A DNA stretch of 34,544 nucleotides from Opitutales bacterium (GTDB taxonomy: Bacteria; Verrucomicrobiota; Verrucomicrobiia; Opitutales; Seribacteraceae), in NCBI GenBank assembly GCA_028042835.1, contig JAOFOL010000020.1, forward strand, positions 1 through 34,544, given 5' to 3'. Numbering within the stretch: the stretch's first letter is position 1; each line of letters starts with the position of its first letter. Position numbers and translations under genes: made by a program. Shown piece after piece: positions 26,910 through 34,544 of the stretch. The notes beneath the pieces are model-generated. The model was not told where the DNA came from, ran no database searches, and worked only from the letters and a program-made list of their open reading frames with translations.

Positions 26910-27283
26910 AGACAATTTATTTGAGGCGAGCCTTCAAAAACCGATGCCCAAGATGCGGGGAAGGTAAGGTGCTTAAAGATATTTATTCAAGAGAAGAAAA
27001 CTGTTCTTCCTGTGCATTAGAGTATAATCGGGAAAATGGTTTTTTCCTGGGGGGGGTACCGGTAAATTATGGATTAGTTTGTACCTTTTGGATTGTACCT
27101 TGGTTAACGGTCTACTTTTTTGGGATTGTACCTGTAGTTTTAGTGGTAGTTATGAGTATCCTTGGTGCGATTGCTTTTACTTATTTAGGCTATGCCTATT
27201 GCCAGTGCCTTTGGTTAGGGCTTTACTTTTGTTTTGCAGAGCATGAAATGCCGCTACTTGCTGAGCCGGTTGAAAATAGGTGA
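26906..27283 (+). CDS. DUF983 family membrane protein
   Basis: A 125-aa protein with a zinc-ribbon-like N-terminus (Cys14, Cys17, Cys33, Cys36, in CPRCGEG and CSSC). Two adjacent hydrophobic segments follow (about 53-75 and 76-105). This is the DUF983 layout, a small membrane protein of unknown role, sometimes near cytochrome oxidase genes. Here it is translationally coupled to purT (ATGA) and to a MazG-like gene (GTGA), an unusual neighbourhood. The family call is firm, the function is not. Confidence 0.85.
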   Translation: MKTIYLRRAFKNRCPRCGEGKVLKDIYSREENCSSCALEYNRENGFFLGGVPVNYGLVCTFWIVPWLTVYFFGIVPVVLVVVMSILGAIAFTYLGYAYCQCLWLGLYFCFAEHEMPLLAEPVENR

Positions 27284-27627
27284 GTGATTTTAAGGAACTG
27301 TTAATTTTGCTCGAAAAATTTCGGGATGAACGGGACTGGGGGCAATTTCATGATTCAAAAAATCTCGCCCTCGCTTTGTCAATTGAGGCGGCTGAGCTCA
27401 ATGAATTGTTTTTATGGAAGAATGAGTCGGACTCCGAAGGGGTTGATCGACAACGATTGAGGGATGAACTGGCGGATGTCTTTGCCTACGCTATCATGCT
27501 GGCAGGCAGGCATGATTTAGATGTCTCGGATATTGTGAAAGAAAAAATTAAAAAAAATGCCAAGAAATATCCCGTCCAAGATTCAAAAGGGAGTTCACGC
27601 AAGTACAACGAGCTGCAGTCTGATTAG
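27280..27627 (+). CDS. MazG-like nucleotide pyrophosphohydrolase
   Basis: A 115-aa all-alpha NTP pyrophosphohydrolase of the dCTPase/RS21-C6 type. The metal-binding motif is visible as Glu36 and Glu39 (IEAAELNE) and Glu63 and Asp66 (DELADV), the ExxE...ExxD signature. These enzymes cut dNTPs, often modified ones such as methyl-dCTP, to the monophosphate and keep them out of DNA. It starts at a GTG that overlaps the DUF983 stop (GTGA, 27280-27283). The protein is short for full MazG and has one domain only. The exact substrate cannot be read from sequence. Confidence 0.85.
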   Translation: MSDFKELLILLEKFRDERDWGQFHDSKNLALALSIEAAELNELFLWKNESDSEGVDRQRLRDELADVFAYAIMLAGRHDLDVSDIVKEKIKKNAKKYPVQDSKGSSRKYNELQSD

Positions 27628-27707
27628 CATTCAATTTCTTGCGTGATGTGGACCCTCGGTTTAAAGGGTAGTTGACCTTGTCGATTAATGATAAGAGATA
27701 TAATTAT

Positions 27708-28382
27708 ATGAAGTCTCTTATCTTATTTATTTTTTTTACAATACTCGTCTCTCAAGTATGGAGCGAGCAGTCCCTGATAAACGGAAAAGATTTAGCGGGT
27801 TGGAGTATGGATGTTCCGGTGCTCGATAAGAAACCTAACTCGTCACCGCCTTTTATTATTCGAAACGGTATGCTTGTAAGTTTAGGTAAACCGGCGGGTC
27901 ATCTTTTGACTGATAAGGAATATTCAAATTATCGGCTTGAGGTAGAATATCGCTTCGTCCGGAAACCCGGGAACTGTGGGGTTCTCGTGCATGCTTCCAC
28001 GCTTCGGAATCTTTACAAGATGTATCCAAAATCGATCGAGGTGCAGATGAATCACCAGCACGCAGGAGATTTTTGGTGCATAGTAGAAGATATAAAAGTC
28101 CCCGATATGGAAAAAAGAAGGGGGCCCAAGAAGAATTGGGGAATCACGGAAGGCAAGGCCCGGCGGATTCTTAATTTAACAGACGGTTCGGAAAAACCGG
28201 TCGGCGAATGGAATGCCATGACCATTGAATGCAGGGGGAGTGAGGTCAAGGTCTGGGTAAATGGTGACTTGGTGAATCATGGATTTGAATGCACTGTCCA
28301 AAAAGGGAAGCTGGCGATACAGGCAGAAGGATCCGAGGTTGAGTTTCGAAAGCTTTTACTTAGCCCAGAGAGAATTAAATGA
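27708..28382 (+). CDS. secreted DUF1080 (3-keto-glycoside hydrolase-like) protein
   Basis: A 224-aa protein with a signal peptide (1-18, SQVWS-EQ) and one DUF1080 domain, a concanavalin-like jelly-roll. It opens LINGKDLAGWSMD and has the family's FRYL/EVEYRF strand (YRLEVEYRFVRKPGNCGV), WNAMTIECRG, and a closing EFRKLLL. Characterised DUF1080 proteins act on 3-keto-glycosides, so this one may cut or hydrate oxidised sugar. I chose the ATG at 27708 since a TTG at 27672 would place 12 residues before a clean signal peptide. The prsW gene overlaps by 4 bp. The epimerase and PmoA-like genes 2.4 kb away fit the same theme. Confidence 0.88.
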   Translation: MKSLILFIFFTILVSQVWSEQSLINGKDLAGWSMDVPVLDKKPNSSPPFIIRNGMLVSLGKPAGHLLTDKEYSNYRLEVEYRFVRKPGNCGVLVHASTLRNLYKMYPKSIEVQMNHQHAGDFWCIVEDIKVPDMEKRRGPKKNWGITEGKARRILNLTDGSEKPVGEWNAMTIECRGSEVKVWVNGDLVNHGFECTVQKGKLAIQAEGSEVEFRKLLLSPERIK

Positions 28383-29074
28383 ACTTTTTATATTTATATC
28401 TAGCTTTGGCTCCAGCTTTGGCGATTGCTCTTTATATTTACTGGAAAGATGTAAATGAAAAGGAACCAATTTCTTATTTGATAGGTTTTTTCCTGTTGGG
28501 TGCACTGACCTGTATACCTGCAGGGATTACCAATGGCATTGGAGGGAGTGTTCTTGGATTTGAGCATGGCCAATCGCATGACATCGTACGTTCTTTTTTT
28601 ATGGCTTTTTTTGTGGTTGGATTAGGAGAGGAGCTCTACAAGTTTTTGGCTCTCATGTTTGTCGCCTTTCGAATGAAAAATTTTAATGAACCATTTGATG
28701 GGATTGTTTATTCAGTTATGATAGGTTTAGGATTCGCATCACTAGAAAATGTATTTTATGTTTTTGATGGTGGTATAGGGGTTGCATTTATGAGAACACT
28801 GACCGCTGTTCCCATGCATGCAGCCTTAGCTATTATCATGGGGTATCATGTGGGGTTGGCTAAATTTCAAAGAGAAGAGAATCGAATTGATCGAGCTATT
28901 CTGGGTCTGATATACGCAATTTTAATTCACGGGGCTTATGATTTCTTTCTTTTTCAAAACGCTTCGATTTTGCTTTCAATGATGGTTTTTCCCCTGATGG
29001 GGTGGGCATTTTTTCTCAGCCGTAAGTCAATAAAACTTCACCTTGCGGCAAAGACATTAACTCCAAAAAAGTAA
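28379..29074 (+). CDS. prsW: PrsW family intramembrane metalloprotease
   Basis: A 231-aa polytopic membrane protein with about seven hydrophobic segments. The catalytic motifs are Glu84-Glu85 with Lys88 (GLGEELYKF), FDGIVY (106-111), GFASLEN (118-124), His147, and HGAYD (184-188). In Bacillus subtilis, PrsW cuts an anti-sigma factor at site 1. Its target here is unknown, since no sigma or anti-sigma gene is near. The start overlaps the DUF1080 stop (ATGA, 28379-28382), so the two are coupled. The length is typical of short PrsW forms. Confidence 0.9.
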   Translation: MNFLYLYLALAPALAIALYIYWKDVNEKEPISYLIGFFLLGALTCIPAGITNGIGGSVLGFEHGQSHDIVRSFFMAFFVVGLGEELYKFLALMFVAFRMKNFNEPFDGIVYSVMIGLGFASLENVFYVFDGGIGVAFMRTLTAVPMHAALAIIMGYHVGLAKFQREENRIDRAILGLIYAILIHGAYDFFLFQNASILLSMMVFPLMGWAFFLSRKSIKLHLAAKTLTPKK

Positions 29075-29102
29075 ATTTTTTTTAATTGTTAGCAAGATTG
29101 CC

Positions 29103-29130
29103 TTGAAAGCAATCGGGTAGAGTGTGTGAA
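29103..29130 (+). promoter_or_regulatory. putative promoter of dnaE
   Basis: TTGAAA (29103-29108) in the context GCCTTGAAA, a 16-bp spacer and TGTGAA (29125-29130) predict a start near 29137, 12 nt before the ATG at 29149. The -10 is weak. A small inverted repeat (GATTGC/GCAATC) overlaps the -35 region. Confidence 0.3.
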
Positions 29131-29148
29131 TGTAAATTTTTCATTTTT

Positions 29149-32100
29149 ATGTCTACTAAAGATAAAGACTTTGTTCACCTTCATGTGCATTCAGACTTCA
29201 GTTTGCTCGATGGATGCTGCCGGATGGATCGGTTGATGGATCGTGCCGTGGAGTTGGGTATGTCGGCCATGGCACTGACGGATCATGGTAACCTCTTTGG
29301 GACGATCAATTTCATCAAGCAAGCCGAGAAGCGTGGAATTAAGCCAATCATTGGATGCGAAGGATATATGGTCACAGATCATAAAAATGATGAAAAGCCG
29401 GGTCGTGAAAATCATAAGTCTTATCACCTGGGAATGTTGGCGAAGGATTATGAGGGGTATCAAAATCTTTCCAAAGTGGTTTCTGATGCCCATGTGGATG
29501 GTTTTTATTATCGTCCCCGTACGGATTTGGAGACTTTAGCTGAGCATTCCAAAGGTTTGATAGCTTTTACTGGTTGTATGCAGGGATGGATACCCCAAAT
29601 GATTCTGCGCGGGAAAGATGGCGAAGCGGAAAAAGCAATGGGACAGATGATTGATATTTTCGGAAAGGAAAATTATTTCGTTGAACTTCATAACCATGGG
29701 ATTGAGGAGCAGGCACAGTTGGTTCCCGTACTTTTAAAGTTGGCCAAAAAATTCGACCTCAAGGTAATTGCCTCGAATGATGTACACTATGTAAAAGGTG
29801 AAGACTGGGCTCCTCATGACGCTTTGTTGTGTATTCAAACTGGATCTAAGATAGATGATCCGAAGAGGATGAGATACGATGCTCGTGAATTTTATCTTAA
29901 ATCACGGGAGGAAATGGAGGACCTTTTTAAAGAGGCACCTGAATCGATCACAAATACTTTTGCGGTTGCAGAAATGTGCGATGTAAAATTACCATTTGGA
30001 GAGAATAATTATCCGGTATTTACGATGCCTCCTGAAATTTCATCGAAAGTTCCAGATAATGTGGAATACCTCAAGCATCAGTGTATTGAGGGTATGCAGG
30101 CACGTTATGGTTCGGGTTATGTGCTGGAGGAATCGAGAGATGATCAAACTGAGGAAAAAAGTAGAGAGCTAAGTGAGCGGCTGGATTATGAGTTAGGCGT
30201 TATTACTAAGACCGGATTTAATGACTATTTCTTGATTGTTGCAGATTTTATGAGGTGGGCAAGAGAGCAGGAAATTCCGGTCGGGCCGGGTCGGGGCTCG
30301 GGGGCTGGTTGTTTAGTTGCGTACCTTCTGGGAATAACAGATATCGATCCATTACGCTTCGGTTTACTCTTTGAACGATTTCTTAACCCTGAGCGAGTTT
30401 CACCTCCGGACTTTGATATTGATTTCTGTATGCGAAGACGTGCTGAAGTCATTGAGTATGTCCGTGAAAAGTATGGCAGAGACTGCGTTGCTAACATCAT
30501 AACCTTTGGAACTTTTGGTGCTAAAATGGTGATGCGTGATGTTGCCCGAGTTCGTGATCTGCCCTATGCAGAGGCTGATAAATTGGCAAAGATGGTGCCT
30601 GATGACCTCAATATTTCTCTTAACGATGCTTTAGAAAAGAGTCCTGAATTCAAGAGAGAGTATGAGACTAATCCCATCGCGAAGCAGATTATTGATACCG
30701 GTCAGGTAATTGAAGGCATGGTTCGGAATGTGGGTACACATGCCGCTGGCGTGATCATCGCTGATCGCCCACTTAAAGAATTGGTCCCCTTGACTAAACA
30801 GGATGGTGTTCTTACTACCCAATATCCCAAAGATCCTGTTGAAGACTTAGGTTTATTGAAGATGGACTTTTTGGGTCTGAAGACATTGACAGTTATTTCA
30901 GAAGCAGAAACTCATATTCGTAGAAAAGAGGGGTTGGAGGAATTTAGAGTCACGGATGTCCATCTTGAAGACGAATTGACTTTTAAGCTGCTCAATGAAG
31001 CTCGAACGATCGGGGTTTTTCAGTTGGAATCTGATGGAATGCGCAGGCTCTGTCGTCAGATGACAATATCTAATGTCGATGAGATCATTGCATTGATAGC
31101 CCTTTATCGCCCAGGTCCGATGGACTGGATTCCAGATTATATCCGCGGAAAAGAAGATCCCGAAACGATAGAGTTTCCTCATCCGTTGCTCGAGGATGTG
31201 TGCGCAGAAACCTATGGAGTGATGGTTTATCAGGAACAGGTAATGGAAGCGGCGAGAAGAATTGCTGGGTATACACTTGGAGGAGCTGATATTTTACGCA
31301 GGGCAATGGGAAAAAAGAAGCCCGAGGAGATGGCCAAACAACGGGCAATCTTTGTAAAAGGTGCCAAGGATACGAACAGCATCGAATCAAAAAAAGCCAA
31401 TGATATATTTAATATTCTAGAAAAATTTGCCGGCTATGGATTTAATAAATCACATTCGGCTGCCTATGGAATTATCAGTTATCAAACTGCTTATCTTAAA
31501 GCTAATCATCCAGTCGATTTCATGGCAGGAGTACTTGCTTGTGAGTTAGGTAATTCAGATAAATTGGCTCATTTTATTGGCGAATGTACGGAAATGGGGA
31601 TTTTAGTTTTAGGTCCTGAAGTGAACGAATCTGGCGAAAACTTTACGCCTTTGGCAGGTGATGGTGAAAACTTGGGGTCGATTAGATTTGGATTATCTGC
31701 AGTAAAAGGGGTGGGGGATGTGGCAGGAAAGATCATTGTCGAAGAGAGGAGAGAAAATGGTCCTTTTGTGAGTTTTACTGATTTAGTCGAACGGGTAGAT
31801 GGTAAATCCGTAAACAAGCGTGTGCTTGAATGTTTAATAAAATCCGGTGGGTTTGATGCTTTGGAAGGGAACCGTGCCGCATTACTTGCCGACTTGGATC
31901 GGGCGATGGGAGAAGCACATCTTCGTAGAAAAGATCGAGAAGCTGGACAGTCTAATCTTTTTGACATGATGGGTGGAGATGAAGGTTCAAGTGGAGATAG
32001 TGGAACCAACGATTTCTCGGCAACTCAGACTCTTCCCGATGTTCCTGAAATGGATGAATTAGAAAAATTAAAATTAGAGAAAGCACTCCTCGGCTTTTTC

Positions 32101-32748
32101 TTGTCTGGGCATCCGATTGATACTTTGGGAGGACTTGGTCCGCTTTTTGATACAATCAAGCAGGATGACTTAGATAATTTAGAGGGAAAAAGGGCTTACC
32201 GACTTTGCGGGGTAGTCGCTGAAGTCGAACGTAGATATACCAAGAAAGATGCAAAGCCATGGGCCCGTTTTACTTTGCTTGCAAAAGAGAAAGATTTTTC
32301 TTTTCCGATGTTTCCCGAGGCTTATGAAAAATTTGGAATGAAACTGGAAGAAGGTGCGATCATGGTAGTTGAAGGAGTTGCATCAAATCGAGACGGAGAA
32401 GTCAGGGTAAATGCAAATGAAGTTTTACCAATTGATGAGGCATTGGGTAAATGGGTGGAGGAGGTTACCTGGTTAATCGATCCTGAGCACCAGGATGCTA
32501 TGGACTATGCCAAAGAGTTATTTTCAAAGGGAGAAAAAGGATTTGGTGGTGCACTTATTCGGTTAGGAATTGCAAAAGAAGGAGAAGATTCAGGATTGGT
32601 TGCAGAAGCAGATGAACGTTTTCGGATGAAAATATCGGTTGAAACTTTTAAGGAATGGAGGGCAAAAACTCCTGTTAAAGCTGCTCGAGTAAAAATTACT
32701 GAACCAGAACTACCTCCAGAAAGACGATATGGAAATCGGGGGGGATGA
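29149..32748 (+). CDS. dnaE: DNA polymerase III alpha subunit DnaE
   Basis: A replicative polymerase of about 1199 aa. The PHP domain begins [13 protein letters not shown] (10-22) and keeps the metal ligands His10, His12, Asp45-His46, Glu71 and His93. The palm shows PGRGSGAG, and the catalytic aspartates lie in PDFDIDF (Asp423, Asp425). The helix-hairpin-helix and OB-fold region follow, with a final basic tail. The length and single-PHP layout are those of DnaE, not PolC. I chose the ATG at 29149; an in-frame GTG at 29122 would add nine residues unlike the family. It sits 61 bp before rpsU, and its stop lies upstream of a clear rpsU promoter. Confidence 0.97.
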   Translation: MSTKDKDFVHLHVHSDFSLLDGCCRMDRLMDRAVELGMSAMALTDHGNLFGTINFIKQAEKRGIKPIIGCEGYMVTDHKNDEKPGRENHKSYHLGMLAKDYEGYQNLSKVVSDAHVDGFYYRPRTDLETLAEHSKGLIAFTGCMQGWIPQMILRGKDGEAEKAMGQMIDIFGKENYFVELHNHGIEEQAQLVPVLLKLAKKFDLKVIASNDVHYVKGEDWAPHDALLCIQTGSKIDDPKRMRYDAREFYLKSREEMEDLFKEAPESITNTFAVAEMCDVKLPFGENNYPVFTMPPEISSKVPDNVEYLKHQCIEGMQARYGSGYVLEESRDDQTEEKSRELSERLDYELGVITKTGFNDYFLIVADFMRWAREQEIPVGPGRGSGAGCLVAYLLGITDIDPLRFGLLFERFLNPERVSPPDFDIDFCMRRRAEVIEYVREKYGRDCVANIITFGTFGAKMVMRDVARVRDLPYAEADKLAKMVPDDLNISLNDALEKSPEFKREYETNPIAKQIIDTGQVIEGMVRNVGTHAAGVIIADRPLKELVPLTKQDGVLTTQYPKDPVEDLGLLKMDFLGLKTLTVISEAETHIRRKEGLEEFRVTDVHLEDELTFKLLNEARTIGVFQLESDGMRRLCRQMTISNVDEIIALIALYRPGPMDWIPDYIRGKEDPETIEFPHPLLEDVCAETYGVMVYQEQVMEAARRIAGYTLGGADILRRAMGKKKPEEMAKQRAIFVKGAKDTNSIESKKANDIFNILEKFAGYGFNKSHSAAYGIISYQTAYLKANHPVDFMAGVLACELGNSDKLAHFIGECTEMGILVLGPEVNESGENFTPLAGDGENLGSIRFGLSAVKGVGDVAGKIIVEERRENGPFVSFTDLVERVDGKSVNKRVLECLIKSGGFDALEGNRAALLADLDRAMGEAHLRRKDREAGQSNLFDMMGGDEGSSGDSGTNDFSATQTLPDVPEMDELEKLKLEKALLGFFLSGHPIDTLGGLGPLFDTIKQDDLDNLEGKRAYRLCGVVAEVERRYTKKDAKPWARFTLLAKEKDFSFPMFPEAYEKFGMKLEEGAIMVVEGVASNRDGEVRVNANEVLPIDEALGKWVEEVTWLIDPEHQDAMDYAKELFSKGEKGFGGALIRLGIAKEGEDSGLVAEADERFRMKISVETFKEWRAKTPVKAARVKITEPELPPERRYGNRGG

Positions 32749-32768
32749 GTATTTATCTTTCTTCCGCC

Positions 32769-32796
32769 TTGACCCATTCCTGAAGAATGATACTTT
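32769..32796 (+). promoter_or_regulatory. promoter of rpsU
   Basis: TTGACC (32769-32774), a 16-bp spacer and TACTTT (32791-32796) match the tRNA-Lys promoter exactly in both hexamers and spacer length, and share CGCC before and C after the -35. The predicted start near 32803 gives a leader of only about 7 nt before the rpsU ATG. Confidence 0.6.
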
Positions 32797-32809
32797 GATG
32801 TTTTTTCTT

Positions 32810-33010
32810 ATGACGATCGAAATTAAATTACGTAAAGGCGAACCTATGGACCGTGCAATCCGGCGTTTAAAAAAACGCTTGGATCGAGAAGGTGTCATTC
32901 GTGATGTCCGTGCTAAACGCTACTTTGAAAAGCCTTCTGATAAAAAAAGAATTGCTCGAAAGGTTGCTGCATTTTCTCAAATGCTCCGCACTCGTTACGA
33001 AAAAATGTAA
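32810..33010 (+). CDS. rpsU: small ribosomal subunit protein bS21
   Basis: A 66-aa protein that begins MTIEIKLRKGEPMDRAIRRL and is rich in Arg and Lys, the pattern of bS21, which binds the 30S platform near the 3' end of 16S rRNA. I chose the ATG at 32810 as the family start; the frame is open upstream to 32729 with non-family residues that overlap dnaE. bS21 is often linked to initiation, which is of interest in a window so poor in SD motifs. Its own promoter lies just upstream and a terminator just downstream, so it is a single-gene unit. Confidence 0.95.
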   Translation: MTIEIKLRKGEPMDRAIRRLKKRLDREGVIRDVRAKRYFEKPSDKKRIARKVAAFSQMLRTRYEKM

Positions 33011-33015
33011 GCTTT

Positions 33016-33035
33016 TCCCCTTTTCGGGGATTTTT
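33016..33035 (+). terminator. rho-independent terminator after rpsU
   Basis: A 5-bp stem TCCCC (33016-33020) / GGGGA (33026-33030) with a five-base loop, followed by TTTTT (33031-33035), starts 6 bp after the rpsU stop. The stem is short but GC-rich. Confidence 0.6.
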
Positions 33036-33071
33036 CTCGTCAGCTAACGGTTGGGATTCTAGGATACTCCC

Positions 33072-34544
33072 ATGTCTCAACTCAGCAAACGTAACGCACT
33101 CAGCCTACGCCGTGAGTGGCGACTATTCGATCAGGACAGAGGGAGTAAGGAAGCATATTTAAAATTATGCACCCGAATGATTGATGTTGGAGAGTTTCTC
33201 TTGGCTCATGATGTTGCGAGGGCTGGCCTTACTCGCCATAAAAATCATAAAGGATTATCCCAACGAGGAGCCCATGCCCTTTGTAAAGCCGGTTCACCTA
33301 AATTAGCGACTCAGTTACTAGAGGAATTAGTTGCTTCCGGCGGAAGAGATGTAGAGACCCAAAGTTTGTTGGCAAGTGCTTACAAAGATCTTTGTGAGTA
33401 TTCAACAAGTGAAGAGAGTAAGTTTCGCTATGCAGATCTTGCCATTGCCCGGTATGAAGAAGCATACAATGCTCAACTTCAAAAGAGTAGCGGAAAGACA
33501 GAAGATTTAGAGAAACAATATTATCCGTGTATCAATGTGGCTTTTATGCATTTCATGTTTCATCATTTTGATGAAGCAAATGAATATGCTAGAAAAGCCC
33601 GTGAAATTTGCCGACAATTACGAAGCAAAGAGAGTGATTCATACTGGATTGAGGCAACTGAAGCGGAAGCTTCTCTCATTCTTGGTCAAGTTGAAGCGGC
33701 AGTTGAGAGCTATGAATCTGCTTTTCAAAGAACGGATGCTCAACCATCTTCGATTGCGAGTACAAGAAAACAAGCATTACAGATAGCTTCCATGTTCGAT
33801 GATAAATCTATTCGTAAGCAAATGGAAAAAGCTTTTCCGTTACTCGGAATAGTCGCTTGTTCAGGTCATGTTATCGATAACCCTGGTCGTTCGAAACGTT
33901 TTCCTCCGGAAGCAGAAACAGCCGCCAAAGAGCAGATAGAGAAATCACTTGAAAAGTTGGGTGCTCGTTGTGGATACAGTTCTGCAGCCTGTGGGACTGA
34001 TATTCTTTTTCTTGAAGCCATGGCTGAGCGAGGTGGGGAAACTCATGTTTTCTTACCTTTTTCCAAAGAAGAATTTATCGAAACCAGTGTGCGGCGTGCA
34101 GGAGGTAATTGGGTTGCTCGGTTTGAGCGAGTTCTAGATCATGCAACTTCCGTCCACTATGTTACGAATGAGGGATATTACGGGGATGATTCTTTGTTTA
34201 CTTTTTGCAACCAGGTAATGCTTGGTTTTGCCGCCATGCGCGGTCGCGGTTTGGATGAAGATCCCAATCTTCTAGTGATCTGGGATGGAGAACCTGGTGC
34301 AACAGGGGGAACTGGAGAATTAGTGGATGCATGGAGGGATGAGTTTAATGAGCCTGAAATTATCGATTCTAAAGATATTTTATCTCACTTAACCGAACCT
34401 GATCCCGTCCGTATTCATTCTGGAGAAACCCGCCCGAATTTTAGGCCAAGTTTTGGGGAGTCAGTTGATTCCGTTCGTTCTATTAAAACAATGCTTTTTG
34501 CTGATGTTCAGGCATTTAGTCGGGTCGTTGAGGACAAAACAGGA
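33072..34544 (+). CDS. TPR / SLOG-like / class III adenylate or guanylate cyclase (partial, right edge)
   Basis: 491 residues are visible and the frame runs off the window. Residues about 1-250 form helical TPR-type repeats like the TRAFs-binding/TPR-S region (YYPCINVAF near 158, EAEASLILGQVEAAVESY near 203). About 255-430 is a Rossmann-like region with CSGHVIDNPGRSKRF, SSAACGTDILFLEA and VFLPF, the pattern of SLOG nucleotide-sensing domains. The start of a class III cyclase follows: IKTMLFADVQAFS, with Asp478 as the first metal-binding residue. The rest of the cyclase lies beyond the edge. The ATG at 33072 is one of the few with an SD-like AGGA (7 nt spacing). A ligand-sensing cyclase that makes cAMP or cGMP is inferred. 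Confidence 0.8.
   Translation, partial: MSQLSKRNALSLRREWRLFDQDRGSKEAYLKLCTRMIDVGEFLLAHDVARAGLTRHKNHKGLSQRGAHALCKAGSPKLATQLLEELVASGGRDVETQSLLASAYKDLCEYSTSEESKFRYADLAIARYEEAYNAQLQKSSGKTEDLEKQYYPCINVAFMHFMFHHFDEANEYARKAREICRQLRSKESDSYWIEATEAEASLILGQVEAAVESYESAFQRTDAQPSSIASTRKQALQIASMFDDKSIRKQMEKAFPLLGIVACSGHVIDNPGRSKRFPPEAETAAKEQIEKSLEKLGARCGYSSAACGTDILFLEAMAERGGETHVFLPFSKEEFIETSVRRAGGNWVARFERVLDHATSVHYVTNEGYYGDDSLFTFCNQVMLGFAAMRGRGLDEDPNLLVIWDGEPGATGGTGELVDAWRDEFNEPEIIDSKDILSHLTEPDPVRIHSGETRPNFRPSFGESVDSVRSIKTMLFADVQAFSRVVEDKTG

Noticed and set aside
27699-27704. Perfect TATAAT 3 bp before the DUF1080 ATG
   Set aside because: It would start transcription inside the gene, and the TTGACC at 27672-27677 is 21 bp away, too far for a normal spacer.

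Overview
The window reads as a piece of a moderate-GC chromosome from a Verrucomicrobiota-type (PVC group) bacterium, possibly a marine Opitutae relative. The inference rests on gene content: an SHD1-repeat secreted protein, a DUF1080 protein, a beta-propeller/PmoA-like (DUF6807) fusion, a secreted cytochrome c fused to a PVC-type N-terminal domain, and a TPR-cyclase. No 16S gene is present, so the assignment is tentative. There is no prophage, IS element or CRISPR array. Translation starts almost never carry a Shine-Dalgarno motif. Several predicted promoters share a -35 of CCTTGAC type and a 16-bp spacer.

Layout. (1) 1-364: left edge, nothing firm. (2) 365-915, minus strand: a small orphan protein and a tiny Cys-rich lipoprotein, with a good terminator between them. 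(3) 979-6595, minus strand: a compact six-gene run queC-queD-queE-SRAP-Lhr-type helicase-PdeM, which joins 7-deazaguanine (preQ0) synthesis to DNA-repair genes. (4) 6668-7402, minus strand: DUF1028 protein. (5) 7600-7675: tRNA-Lys(CUU) with its own promoter. (6) 7688-9440, minus strand: DUF6428 protein and an HI0933-type flavoprotein, divergent from a secreted C-type-lectin-like protein (9521-10240, plus). (7) 10423-19057, plus strand: a complete recC-recB-recD operon with ATGA overlaps. (8) 19131-20897: secreted SHD1-repeat protein. (9) 20904-25303, minus strand: three-gene operon of secreted cytochrome c, propeller/PmoA-like fusion and a sugar epimerase. (10) 25478-29074, plus strand: small orphan, purT-DUF983-mazG-like overlapping operon, then DUF1080-PrsW. 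(11) 29149-33010, plus strand: dnaE and rpsU. (12) 33072-34544: a large TPR / SLOG-like / class III cyclase protein cut by the right edge.

Genes acting together: QueD, QueE and QueC carry 6-carboxytetrahydropterin to preQ0. The SRAP protein, Lhr-type helicase and PdeM follow on the same apparent transcript and act on damaged DNA. RecBCD handles double-strand ends. The epimerase, PmoA-like fusion and cytochrome c, together with the DUF1080 protein 2.4 kb away, suggest oxidative or keto-sugar catabolism of glycans. The most interesting points are the coupling of preQ0 and repair genes, the cyclase with a SLOG-like sensor, the PmoA-like fusion, a DnaE with an apparently intact PHP exonuclease site, and the SD-poor, short-leader expression signals.
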